NCBI GenBank assembly: GCA_000729835.1
Contig: JFHB01000019.1
Coordinates: forward strand, 186,001-250,000
Length of the DNA stretch: 64,000 nucleotides
From: Atkinsonella hypoxylon
Taxonomy: Eukaryota; Ascomycota; Sordariomycetes; Hypocreales; Clavicipitaceae
Direction of reading: 5' to 3'
The position numbers and the translations under genes are program-made. How positions within the stretch are numbered: the stretch's first letter is position 1; every line of letters starts with the position of its first letter. The notes beneath the pieces were generated by a model, which worked only from the letters and a program-made list of their open reading frames with translations, was not told the DNA's origin and did not search any database. Shown here in pieces: positions 1 through 9,308 of the stretch.

Positions 1-2688
1 TGGTCAAGGTTCAAAACACTCGATGTCGAAGTGAAAAGCTCCAGCTCTATTAAACAAACAGCTCAACGAGTCGCACAGGTGCAATCCGTTCTGCTCCCGT
101 TCTTGAGGGAAACAAGAGACCACCCGTCCAACAAGACGATTGCGCTCGAGGATGTGGAGCGACGAGCTATGGTGCTCAACAAATGGTGGAATTCGCTTCT
201 TGATATGCTTCAAGGACCTCTGCCACAGCCCATTCCTGGCATGGACCGTCCGATCCTGCTTGAAGCAGCGACTATGCTCATGATGCGACCAGAATGGAGG
301 CAATCCACCTCTTACCTACAGCCCTTGGCAGAGCGTTCACCCTCGGAGCGTGTCCGCTCGAGACCTTGGACGAATGCGTCCAAATCAACAACTGATAGCT
401 TTTCCCACTTGGAAATGCTTGTAGAGTCGGCTGAACATAACGTGAGGACCATGTTTGTGTCCAATTTGGTAAAGCAAATGGCATATGTTGTCGAGAAAAT
501 GTCTTTGCGCCACGCTCCTTTAAGTCTAGTCAACTTTTCCGGGAAGACATGTGCTTATGCCTTCTTCTTTGCCCCGGGTGTTGCTGATGTTCTGCTTCGA
601 CTTTGGGGCCTTACTCCTGAGCTGATCAGGCGAACTGGATCCGCATTAGGACTTCCCCGAAGGGATACTGGTGAAAGCGATGACATTGTTGCGCTCTTCC
701 CACCCAAGCTGGGCATCTTCGGTTGGTCATCGCCGCGAGCAGTGTGGGATACTCTGAAACAGATGCCTAAAATGCCGCTCATTGTTGCCAGAATTCCGTG
801 GACTGGGCCTTGGGTTGCCAGATGGAAGGGACGAGACACTGATTTGTTCTTTATTTTTTGCAAATACTTTCACGTTCTTTCCGACCAGTTCATCCCAGCC
901 GGCCTCCCGCTCACCGAAAAGGCTCGATCACCAGCATTTGCACTGGTTCATGCACAGCTCCTCTCCATTGTGGACTCGACCATTCATAGGCAAGCTGGAC
1001 TGGACCAGTTACTCGGCACGCCACTCATTGATTGTGTAACGGGGCCTGACGCCACAGCGCTGGCTCTACCTTTACCACCTACTAATCTGATGAAGAGCAT
1101 GAGTGAAAATCGACTCGTGATTTTGTTGAAAGACTTTTTGTCAGACGACGCTAGTGGCCTAGCAAGTGTACGACATACCTTTGCAGAAACGTTCGCAGTG
1201 CTGGTCAAGGCTGCTGCATGCAAGATCTCTCTGTACAACAACGCGGCCTGTTTCACATTGTGTGACTTCCTTGAAGAAGTATTGATGATCTACCACGAAT
1301 TCGAACCAATGTCCAGCAGCTACATCGATTGGCCCTTTTGGATCGATGTCTGCAAGAAGATGTCATGTTCGATGAACACCGTGACGGAAGTACGCATGCT
1401 CTCGTTCATCTTCACCATTTGGGACGCTGTCGCGAAGGACTCGCGCAGGAAGATGAGCGTCTGTTTGGACTGGCTGCTTACGGAGGAATCCTTCAATACG
1501 TTCTTCAACAATTGGTGCCCAATGGTCCGAGCCTATTACCAACGTCTGGTGTGCTGGAGAATGTGTCGATATACTGGCGCAGCGGATGACTTAGATATCA
1601 ATATTTATCTCACTGCTTCGGCAAGACTCAGGATGAACTGGGCACATTACCTCTACCTGAAACAAGCTGCCGAAGAGAGTGGCTGCACACCACCATCTAC
1701 TGCGCCTATGTCGCCTGCTATGGGCAAGAAATTCATGATCATTCGGCAAGAGGTCAGCTTGCCTCAAAAGGGACTGTTTATGGGCTTTGACACCTTCGCA
1801 AGGGCCAAGAACAATCAATCTTTTTCAGGCAACGACAGTCCAGCAGCGAGCGGGCTTGCGCGCTCCGATACTAAGAAACGGTGGTCTCTTCTTGGTAAAG
1901 TGTTGTCCATGACGTCTGGTAATGGTTCGCAGAGTCCAGCCGATGAGCTGCCGAGGAGTAGGAGTGATCCATCGGGGCTGCAACGAGAGTTGGTAGAACC
2001 GGCGCCTGTGGCGCCGCCCACACGTCTGAAGACTGGCACGTCGGAGACGGACTCATTAGGATCCTCGCCCGTATTTGACGAACAAAAATATATTTTCAAA
2101 TTCATTCTAGGCTGGCAACAGAATCCTGGTCCGGCTCGCGCTCGTGTCCTTACTCAACCACGATTGCCCATGCACACTCAAACGCGGATTAGTACGAACA
2201 GTCCAGCCGGGCAGATGGCACCTCCTTCATCGTCACCCACGCCTCGATATTCGGCCCGCTCGCCCCCGGAGACGCCTAAGCCTGTTCTCGAGCAGACAGG
2301 TGAAGATGCGACTGCGCTGACTGCATCGGTTGAGGAGTGGTTGCGAAACACGCCCACCAGCAGTACCGCGCTCGAGAGCACTGAAGACGGACGAGACAGC
2401 ATAGCGGAGAGTTACAATAGTGCTGCGGGTGATAGCGGGCTTCCAAGCCCATGTCTTGTTGCAGAGGTCGATGAAGGTGCAAACGAGCAGCTGACCAAAC
2501 CGGTTAAGCCCAGTGGTATATTTGCCAAGAATGCCGTTTACTCCGGTCGCGCGTTAGCCGAATGGACCCAAGTGGTTTCTGAATATAACATTTTCACGGA
2601 GAGACGCCAAGACGATGGTGTTGAACGCCTGTGCGATGTTGAAGTCCCTTTCCTCGGGGTCGATGGCTTCCGCAAAATCGGTTTATAA
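1..2688 (+). CDS. DUF1765 (UPF0592-type) domain protein, 5' end missing
   Basis: The reading frame is open from the first base (WSRFKTLDVE then VKSSSS) to TAA at 2686-2688, giving 895 codons, so the true start lies left of the window. The N-terminal two thirds look globular and helical, with hydrophobic stretches such as CAYAFFFAPGVADVLLRLW near codon 185. The last third is Ser/Pro-rich and probably disordered. The C-terminus ends in a conserved-looking block, GRALAEWTQVVSEYNIF followed by VPFLGVDGFRKIG. From memory, both the hydrophobic block and this tail resemble fungal DUF1765 proteins (S. pombe SPAC7D4.03c type), whose biochemical role I do not know. No intron is needed in the visible part. 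Family assignment is by recall, not a search; the existence of the gene is near certain from length and codon use. Confidence 0.7.
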   Translation, partial: WSRFKTLDVEVKSSSSIKQTAQRVAQVQSVLLPFLRETRDHPSNKTIALEDVERRAMVLNKWWNSLLDMLQGPLPQPIPGMDRPILLEAATMLMMRPEWRQSTSYLQPLAERSPSERVRSRPWTNASKSTTDSFSHLEMLVESAEHNVRTMFVSNLVKQMAYVVEKMSLRHAPLSLVNFSGKTCAYAFFFAPGVADVLLRLWGLTPELIRRTGSALGLPRRDTGESDDIVALFPPKLGIFGWSSPRAVWDTLKQMPKMPLIVARIPWTGPWVARWKGRDTDLFFIFCKYFHVLSDQFIPAGLPLTEKARSPAFALVHAQLLSIVDSTIHRQAGLDQLLGTPLIDCVTGPDATALALPLPPTNLMKSMSENRLVILLKDFLSDDASGLASVRHTFAETFAVLVKAAACKISLYNNAACFTLCDFLEEVLMIYHEFEPMSSSYIDWPFWIDVCKKMSCSMNTVTEVRMLSFIFTIWDAVAKDSRRKMSVCLDWLLTEESFNTFFNNWCPMVRAYYQRLVCWRMCRYTGAADDLDINIYLTASARLRMNWAHYLYLKQAAEESGCTPPSTAPMSPAMGKKFMIIRQEVSLPQKGLFMGFDTFARAKNNQSFSGNDSPAASGLARSDTKKRWSLLGKVLSMTSGNGSQSPADELPRSRSDPSGLQRELVEPAPVAPPTRLKTGTSETDSLGSSPVFDEQKYIFKFILGWQQNPGPARARVLTQPRLPMHTQTRISTNSPAGQMAPPSSSPTPRYSARSPPETPKPVLEQTGEDATALTASVEEWLRNTPTSSTALESTEDGRDSIAESYNSAAGDSGLPSPCLVAEVDEGANEQLTKPVKPSGIFAKNAVYSGRALAEWTQVVSEYNIFTERRQDDGVERLCDVEVPFLGVDGFRKIGL

Positions 2689-4056
2689 GCAGTAAAGCAG
2701 AACGACTTGGTGTGGCATGCCCAGACAATCTTGCGGAGTGCTATCATACTCGTCACTGTCACATGTCTTGACTCAGTGGCGGAGACACATTAGCGGCGGT
2801 GCTTAATGACCACTTTTCTTCATCCGTCATTTGATTCCGAAGCAGCCAAATCATACATGAACTTATAAAAATGATGAAAACGATAATCACAATCTCACTT
2901 GTTGCATCTAGATACAATGTCTTTTTCCTTTTCGGAAACGGTACTCATTTTTCTCACATTTTCTGGCGGTTTAGGTTGGTAAGGCGTTCCGGACGGAATT
3001 AATGTTTTTTCTTCATTCAATCGGCCAATCCTTTTGACTTGGGTTGTTAACAATGGCTTCGGACACTATTGAACCGGTAACACATTGTCTACATATCTGG
3101 AGCGAGGGTTGGGCGATGCTCTGTCAATTTTTGGACGGATATACTCTGTCCCAGTTCTCTGCAGCCTTGCATGGCTGCCCTGCTCATTTGTTTTCGAAAG
3201 TTTAGGCACAAGGTTTCGGCTATACTAATGCAGCACACAAAGCACTGACGGAATTTAGTGCAATTTGGATAGATACCCAGAATGACTTGCCAAAGGAAGA
3301 CGGGAAAATTTGATTTATTTATCGAGTATGGATGGTAGAAATTGTCATTGTGATGTGAAAGATGTGATAAGGGGTAACTATGAGGTCATACGTAACTATG
3401 ATTAAAATCGTGGGTTTCCCCATGTGACAGCGTCTCGTTTAAGACGCATAGTGAAAAGGGCAAAGGAGTTGTTCGGCCTGAGAAGCGCAGTTATTTGTAC
3501 CATCTTTGTGGATAAGCTACGGAGCATAGCAATGTAGGTCACACACAGGTCATGCCATTCCACTCTATTACAGTTAGTAACTCTCCCTTGTTCGAGAATT
3601 CAAAACTCTTCGATACGACGACTCCTTGCGTCCGTGGCTCACTCAGCACTCAGCGCGGACGTCCTGTTCTAAGTCATGCGGCATTCTCGGCACCAAATAG
3701 GGACATGACAAAAAGGAAGATCAAGAGAGGTCTAAGCAAGGGAAAGGAGAGAAAAGTTGAAGCGTAGCAGGTGGACTATTTTCATCGGAGCGTTTCTCTC
3801 CAGTCATCTCTTCAGTGCGCTCACGTCACCCATGTACTCCTCCAACGTTTGCAATGTGCCCAACGAAAAAAAAAATTGTTCTATTCATAAGGGTGTACGG
3901 AGTTACTACCGCCTGACTCAAAAGTGAGTCTCTGCTTAGTTACGCCTCGTTCAATCCGCTCGCTGACTGTGGGCATCAAAAGCGGGGCTGGACCGGCTGG
4001 CCATTGAGAGGACGGGAGGCGGCCGGATTGGGAAATCAGAGCGATCACCATGGTGG

Positions 4057-4092
4057 GTGGGTCGTCTTGTGGGTCGTCTTGTGGGTCGTCTT
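4057..4092. repeat. Three perfect copies of a 12-bp tandem repeat
   Basis: The unit GTGGGTCGTCTT occurs three times head to tail, then starts a fourth copy. The unit length is a multiple of three, which makes a spurious minus-strand ORF look repetitive. Confidence 0.9.
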
Positions 4093-4619
4093 GTGGGTTT
4101 GGGAGGACGAGATGGGGGAGTGAGAGGGGGAAATGGGAGCGAAGAAGTGAGCTAGCAATCGTGTTTTCAGATTCTCATGTGTCGTTGTCTTATCTGTGAG
4201 CTCTGCCCGTAACCCCCTATACCGAGGGCGATGTGTGCACTGCAGCGACCCCTGCGAGTGACTGACTATCCGCTTTGTAACAAAGATGCTTCCTAGTAAC
4301 TTTTTGCGGTAGGTTGTAGATAAGCACTGCAAGAAGAAGTACCTTGCCAGAGACCTTTGTCCCGTCAGTTCCCCCGGTCCGTGAAAGCCAGGGAGATGAT
4401 TATATCCGCGTAGCGACTTCCCTACTTTTCGCACGCTGTCCCGGATTCCGGTGGCGATGAATATTTATCAAGTGGAAGACGGGGGCTGATGTTGGAAGCA
4501 ACGCCGTTAGTGTGAGTTAGTTTAGTTGGCCTTTCTTTTATTTTTGTTCTGGCTGCTCAGCTCAGTCACGTGAGCTCGAACCCAGTTTTTGTGGCGTTGG
4601 CAGACGTTGTGTTGTGGCT

Positions 4620-4643
4620 GGCCGTGGCCGTGGCCGTGGCCGA
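4620..4643. repeat. Hexamer repeat GGCCGT, about 4 copies
   Basis: Three perfect GGCCGT units followed by GGCCGA, within the upstream region of the Zn2Cys6 gene. Confidence 0.85.
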
Positions 4644-4787
4644 CCCGGTCACCAGCTGGCAAGCAGACTGCTGATCTGTGATCTGTCACGATCTTACGTG
4701 ATTAGTTAGGATTAGTTATGCATAGACTAGAAGCTTATCGACGGGCGCTGTCGCAACCACTGCCCGAGCACTGCCCGAGTACTGCTA

Positions 4788-4835
4788 GGAGCAAAATTAG
4801 GGGCAAAATTAGGGGCAAAACTAGGAGCGAAACTA
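4788..4835. repeat. Four degenerate copies of a 12-bp unit
   Basis: Units read GGAGCAAAATTA, GGGGCAAAATTA, GGGGCAAAACTA and GGAGCGAAACTA. The TTAGGGG spacing superficially recalls telomeric repeat, but the 12-bp period and the CAAAA core do not fit TTAGGG arrays. Confidence 0.85.
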
Positions 4836-5082
4836 ACTATGCGCTATTCCTGCTTCGGAAATCGTCCATATGGGGGAACCCCCCCCCCCCCTTGATCGCC
4901 CTACTATCCCCATCTCCCCATCTCCCCCTACCAAACTTGCAACAAGAGGTGTCTTTGACGATGCTTGTCGTGTCCTGTCTGTCTGAGGTTGCAAGCGTAT
5001 GATTGTCGCAGAATCAGGGTTAGCGTAAGAGGGTAGTCGGCGATCTAGGTACTTAAAGTCAACAGACCGACCTTCCAGACAA

Positions 5083-5106
5083 ACCACAACCACAACCACA
5101 ACCACA
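5083..5106. repeat. Hexamer repeat ACCACA, 4 copies
   Basis: Four perfect ACCACA units end 49 bases before the ATG of the Zn2Cys6 gene, so they probably lie in its 5' leader. Confidence 0.85.
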
Positions 5107-5155
5107 CCTCGAGTTTGCCTTTTTCCCCGCACCGCAGCCGATTGATTTCTATTCT

Positions 5156-6975
5156 ATGCCCAACACCGGGAGGCCCAGTCAGGATTGTCACCTCTGCCGC
5201 CAGCGGCGTGTCAAGGTCAGTCAGTGCTTTGCATCTCAGGCTCGTCCTCGTGTCTGTCCTCGTGCCTGTCCCCGTGCCTGGTGGTCCCTGCAGCTTGTGA
5301 ATGGTTGACAAATCGCTCAACAACGCTGACTTTGCCTGGCCCTCGCAGTGCGACCTCGCCCGTCCCGGCTGTCAGCGATGTGTCAAGTACGGCGTCAGCT
5401 GTCCTGGATACCGAGACCAACACGAGCTCGTCTTCCGCCACGCGAACTCTCTGGCCAAGAAGCGAAAGAAGCGGGCCTCGGCTAGCACGGACAAACAGCA
5501 GGCTTCCCAGGCCCCATCGAAGTCGGCCAGCAACAGAGCGAATAGTGCCAGTGCCAGCGCCAGCACTACGTTTGCGCATGACTTCAACGGCCCCCTAGAC
5601 AGATCGTTGATCGAGCACTGGACAAATCATTCGGTTTCCATTCTTCTCCGCGTGTACCCGTCTCTCCCCTTCCTCGGCAACATCTACCGCATGGACCCGG
5701 GAAATGAACCATTAATGTGGGCAGCTCATCTGTTCTCGCGAACGTACATAATCAATATTCATTCGCCCATACACGTGCGTAATGAGTCGATTGACGAGAC
5801 GCAACGGGAGCTTGGCACTTACTTGGGTAAGACGTTGAGTGCCGTGAATGCCGCGTTCAAGGAGCCCGGCGGCGCATTGCGAGACGATGTCTTGGCCACG
5901 GTCTGGATTCTCGCGCATTACGAGGTCTGTCTTGTAAAACCCTTTCCACCCTGGCGTGGTCGCTGCGGTGCACGAATTGACTTTGGAGTTAACTAACTTC
6001 CGTAGCTGCTTGTCGGTTCGCTGATGCGCGTGGAGTCCTTGAGCCCTTGGAATCTCCATGTAAGAGGGCTGTTTAGCATACTGAGAACAAGAGGGGCTAG
6101 GCCTCTATACACAGCTCGGGGCCGTGAGACTTTCTGGCCTTGTTTTACCTTGGTGGTGAGTGCAGTGTGTGATGAATTGAGTCAAACTAATCAGGTGTAC
6201 GGAATAGCCGCCTGGTCTGACCTGCTCGTAGCAAATCCAAGCCCTCATATTTGATACCGAGTGTCCGCCCGAGTCTGAAACATGGCTGGAGATCATCAGG
6301 AACAGCCTTGCTGAAGGAGAAGGATACACTTTATACGTGGCTGTATTCATGACCAAATGCACGCAAGTTCAGGCCGCCATTCTCAGCTTGCTTCGAAGAC
6401 GCGATTTCGCCGCTGCCCAGGACCAGTACGAGTCGTTGCTCAGACGATTGGAGGTGGCAGAAGAGGATGTGAACCGATATGTCGCCACAGACCAGAGCTC
6501 CAGCTGCGGTTCTGACGTCTACATGCGCAACATCTACTTCTCGGCCCTCATGAAGGGATACACGTTCATTCTGTATTTGACAAACTTCCTCACTCACTAC
6601 GCCGAATGCCGCATACCACTGTCCAGACTCATGGCTCAGCGTGCCAGCTGTTTAGAAATGATACGAACGGCGGCGTATTTCATTTTGACCAGTCTTCCCG
6701 TGACGTTGGGCTCTATCAGAACCGGGAGGGACGACCCCAAGATGGTGTTTGACGCCATGAGGATGGTATGGCCGCTTACCGCTGTGTGTATCTCGGGGTC
6801 AACTTCGCTCGAGCAGCGGGCTCAGGCCCGAGAGGCCTTGAACTTAATCGGAAAGGAAGCCGGGGTGCGACAGGCACTGAAGATGTATCCTGGCAAGAAG
6901 CCACTGCCGGTCGAAGCGCAGGTACCTATCAAACTGGACCCCGATGGTGAGGCTACACCGGCTCTTGCCGGATGA
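5156..6975 (+). CDS. Zn(II)2Cys6 fungal transcription factor
   Basis: Nuclear DNA-binding regulator, target unknown. Exons 5156-5215, 5349-5924, 6006-6155 and 6232-6975 give 509 residues; all joins are phase 0. The zinc cluster sits at the extreme N-terminus and is perfect: C11-x2-C14-x6-C21-x6-C28-x2-C31-x6-C38. Intron 1 cuts exactly between Lys20 and Cys21, so the motif only appears after splicing. A basic run (KKRKKR) and a Ser/Ala-rich linker follow. The remainder is helical and includes CPPESETW around residue 270, typical of the fungal-specific TF domain region. The ATG at 5156 is the only one that supplies the first two cysteines. Neighbours are not enzymes of a pathway, so the context gives no clue to a regulon. 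The acceptor of intron 3 (TAG at 6229-6231, branch-like CTGAC just upstream) was chosen because it restores an open frame. Confidence 0.92.
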
Positions 6976-8164
6976 ATGTATTCATTTGCTCACTGCTTTT
7001 TTTCTCATTTTTTTTTTTTTCTTTTTTTTTTCTCCTTGTGGACGGTTGCCCCTGTCCAGCACGATTTCCGTTACAAAGAGTTGTGAATTGTAGCTAGATG
7101 GTTAGTAAGTTCCCGTTATTCGTAAACGTCATTTTTTGCCACAATATTTAAGCGAAGAGTGTCATGGAATACATAGTCGAGCTCCATTGCGGCGACAGCC
7201 AGGCATTGCACTGCACGTCAACTTGTCTTGTCGCCCTCCAAATCCACATCTCGATCGGGCCGTTCTCGCCGCCACTACCAGCAGCCCTCCCCCTCTTCCA
7301 AAATCTTTCCATATACAGGGAGGAGGTAACTAACTAACTAGTTAAAAGGCAGACAGCAGGAAAACACCGATTGAAACCTGCTCATTCAGATTGTCCTCGG
7401 GCAATTCCAGCAGCGAAACCGCCCCCCATCCAAGTTAAACTGTTTTGCGCAGATTTCACGTCTGGGATTGGGCACGGTTTATCGCAGTGGCAACAACCTG
7501 CCAAGCAAAGTGGAGTCCAGAACCCGCAGCCAGAGGGAAAAAAGAAAAGAAAAAAAAAAAAACTTCGCTGCATCTCGTCCATGCCAGATAAGCGCAGCAG
7601 GTTTTTCCCAATCTGGCTAGCCGTGGCAGTGCATAACGTCGCTAAATGAGTGCGTAAACACGCAGCAACGATTGTGGAGACAGTCTAATAGAGATTACGC
7701 TTGTTAAAGGCCTAAGGTATAGAAATCTTCATAAATATTTACAAAAAAAAAAAAAAAATGATAATAGTAATTATAACTTATATTATTAAATAATAAAGCT
7801 CTAAATCATAAATACTCCAGTTAATATAGATCTCGCTAATAGAGAGTGCTAATTCGGTGTCCAACACCTAATACAAGACACTGAAGTACGTTGACTCCTA
7901 AAGTCCCCGCAAAAAAAAAAATAACTACTTTACCGCGTATTCTAAAAAAATTCCTTTACCTACTCGCTAAACCACATGCACTGTGCGTACACACCCACAT
8001 ACTGTACCACCAGAAATCCCCATCCTCGACTTCCTCGCCCGAAAAAAAAAAAAAAAAAAGCCCCAATTTTTTTTTCTCTCTTTTTCTTTTTTTTCGGTTT
8101 CTTTCCTTTTCCATCTGTACCGTGAAGTTGCCCCCCCCTCCCCTAACGTTTTTGCAAAGGTGCC
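6976..8164. other. Intergenic with homopolymer tracts; no gene supported
   Basis: T-runs at 6998-7031 probably belong to the 3' end of the regulator gene. ORFs at 7136-7333 and 7371-7649 lack any family signature. The part from about 7680 is listed separately as AT-rich. A long A-run and T/C-rich run at 8041-8130 precede the small ORF at 8165 and look like a promoter. Confidence 0.55.
7680..7960. other. AT-rich, TpA-dense segment, possibly RIP-decayed
   Basis: This stretch is strikingly richer in A+T and in TA dinucleotides than all flanking DNA (for example ATTATAACTTATATTATTAA near 7771-7790) and contains A-runs at 7741-7757 and 7911-7921. Repeat-induced point mutation of old transposons leaves this kind of composition in Pezizomycotina. 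No transposase motif or terminal repeat can be read, so origin as a mobile element is inference. Confidence 0.35.
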
Positions 8165-8443
8165 ATGGCTTCTCTCGGCCCCCCAGCCAAAGTGCCCGCC
8201 CGGCCCAAGTTCAACTCGCACCTCACGTCCGATCGCCTCCGCGAGGGCGCCGGCCTGCTGCCCCCTCTGTTCCAGAGTCCCAGGACGAACCTCCGCAAGG
8301 ACCGCGTCTCCGTCTTCAAGGAGATGGGCCTCGACGACCTCACTGTCCAGGTCATTGACGACAAGGACCTTGGGAACACGGTTTACTCTGCACATGCGCC
8401 GATGAGACGGCAACCCGCTTGTGTCGTCGACCGAAAAGCGTAA
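8165..8443 (+). CDS. Small hypothetical protein, 92 residues
   Basis: Not recognised. The ATG lies in a good context (GCCATGG) after a long T/C-rich stretch typical of fungal promoters. The first 60 or so codons use C-ending codons heavily (GCC, CCC, CGC, CTC, GAC), like an expressed fungal gene, and encode a soluble stretch with RPKFNSHLTSDRLREGAG and LLPPLFQSPR. The last 30 residues have weaker codon bias, so the real protein may continue through an intron (a GT lies just after codons for LTVQ) or the gene may be cut short by the adjacent decayed DNA. No signal peptide or membrane segment is seen. Confidence 0.45.
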   Translation: MASLGPPAKVPARPKFNSHLTSDRLREGAGLLPPLFQSPRTNLRKDRVSVFKEMGLDDLTVQVIDDKDLGNTVYSAHAPMRRQPACVVDRKA

Positions 8444-8512
8444 TGCTGACGCACTGGAAAAAAAAAAAAAAAAAGAACCCTTATATATATACACATATAA
8501 TTTGGCAAGCGG

Positions 8513-8653
8513 TTACATGTGGTTCGGATGCTGCTGGGCAGACCTGACGCATGGCCGTTTTCTTCTTTTTTTGCGGTACTTCTTGATCTTTGAACCTTCG
8601 GCTGCCTTCTTGATGGCTTCAGCGTTCATTCGCTTCAATGCATGGTCCACCAT
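8513..8653 (-). CDS. Possible small basic protein or terminal exon, 46 residues
   Basis: On the minus strand an ATG at 8653 opens 46 codons ending at TAA 8515-8513. The product is helix-prone and strongly basic (MVDHALKRMNAEAIKKAAEG then KIKKYRKKRRKRP). The frame stays open about 27 codons upstream of the ATG, with AG acceptor-like sites near 8720, so it could be the last exon of a longer gene whose other exons I cannot identify. The amino-acid pattern looks more protein-like than a chance ORF, but no homologue is recognised. Confidence 0.22.
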   Translation of the reverse strand: MVDHALKRMNAEAIKKAAEGSKIKKYRKKRRKRPCVRSAQQHPNHM

Positions 8654-9308
8654 ATTTTTACTTTGGCTATCGTTTACAGGGGCGCCTTGCTGACGCCCTA
8701 TCTTTATACAACCACTACTCGCTAATATCTAATGTTGCATCATCGTCGTCAGGGGGGGGGGGGAGGGGGGAGGCAACATGAAATGGCTGGAGGCATCTCG
8801 GGAATGAAATGGAGTTTTTGTGTGTTTTTGTAGGAAAAAGACACAGTGGTTTTCGCATATACCCATGTTTGCTCTGCAAACATGGCTCGCTGTGGCATTT
8901 TGTATATTGTTAGGATATAACCAAGATGGCGTTTCTGCTTTTTAACGTAATTACTGGGGTTCTAAAGGTGAGCACCCTTTATTACACTACAGTGCAAACG
9001 AGCAGGTCGTTTTTGTGGGCATTCAACTCATTCAAGGGATACCGTCAAGGTAGTCTCGATCGCATCCTTGAGTTTGGACGCTAATTTGTATAACTGAAAC
9101 GATCCCCTGTCTTTTCCTGTGCGATATGCACCTTGTCTTAAATCATAAATTGCTCCAACGCAACGTCATGGACCAATTCTACAATTCTACCCAAATACCC
9201 AATGCTCCGTGACCAACTCCCCAAATATCTGCAACCGAAGGATTAGGCTCCCAAAATACCAAACATGCTCATGTGAAATGTATATGCAAAACGGCCCGCC
9301 AGACGGCC
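8654..9308. other. Intergenic, nothing recognised
   Basis: Contains a run of G with single interruptions at about 8752-8772 and otherwise unremarkable sequence running into the 3' side of the endopolyphosphatase gene. Confidence 0.5.

Larger units (their letters stand above)
2689..5155. other. Intergenic, no gene supported
   Basis: This runs from the 3' end of the DUF1765 gene to the Zn2Cys6 regulator. Short ORFs here (for example 71 codons at 3552-3767 and 129 codons on the minus strand at 4045-4434) have no family features, and the latter reads through a tandem repeat. The right 550 bases hold several short tandem repeats and a CT-rich stretch near 4880-4940, a usual look for a fungal promoter and leader of the downstream gene. 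Confidence 0.6.

Noticed and set aside
4045..4434. 129-codon minus-strand ORF
   Set aside because: Its C-terminus is only a translation of the 12-bp tandem repeat and the rest has no coding character.
4788..4835. TTAGGGG-containing repeats as interstitial telomere sequence
   Set aside because: The period is 12 bp with a CAAAA core; no TTAGGG array is present.
5156..7000. Secondary-metabolite cluster around the Zn2Cys6 regulator
   Set aside because: No synthase, oxidase, methyltransferase or transporter of such a cluster lies within reach; neighbours are housekeeping genes.
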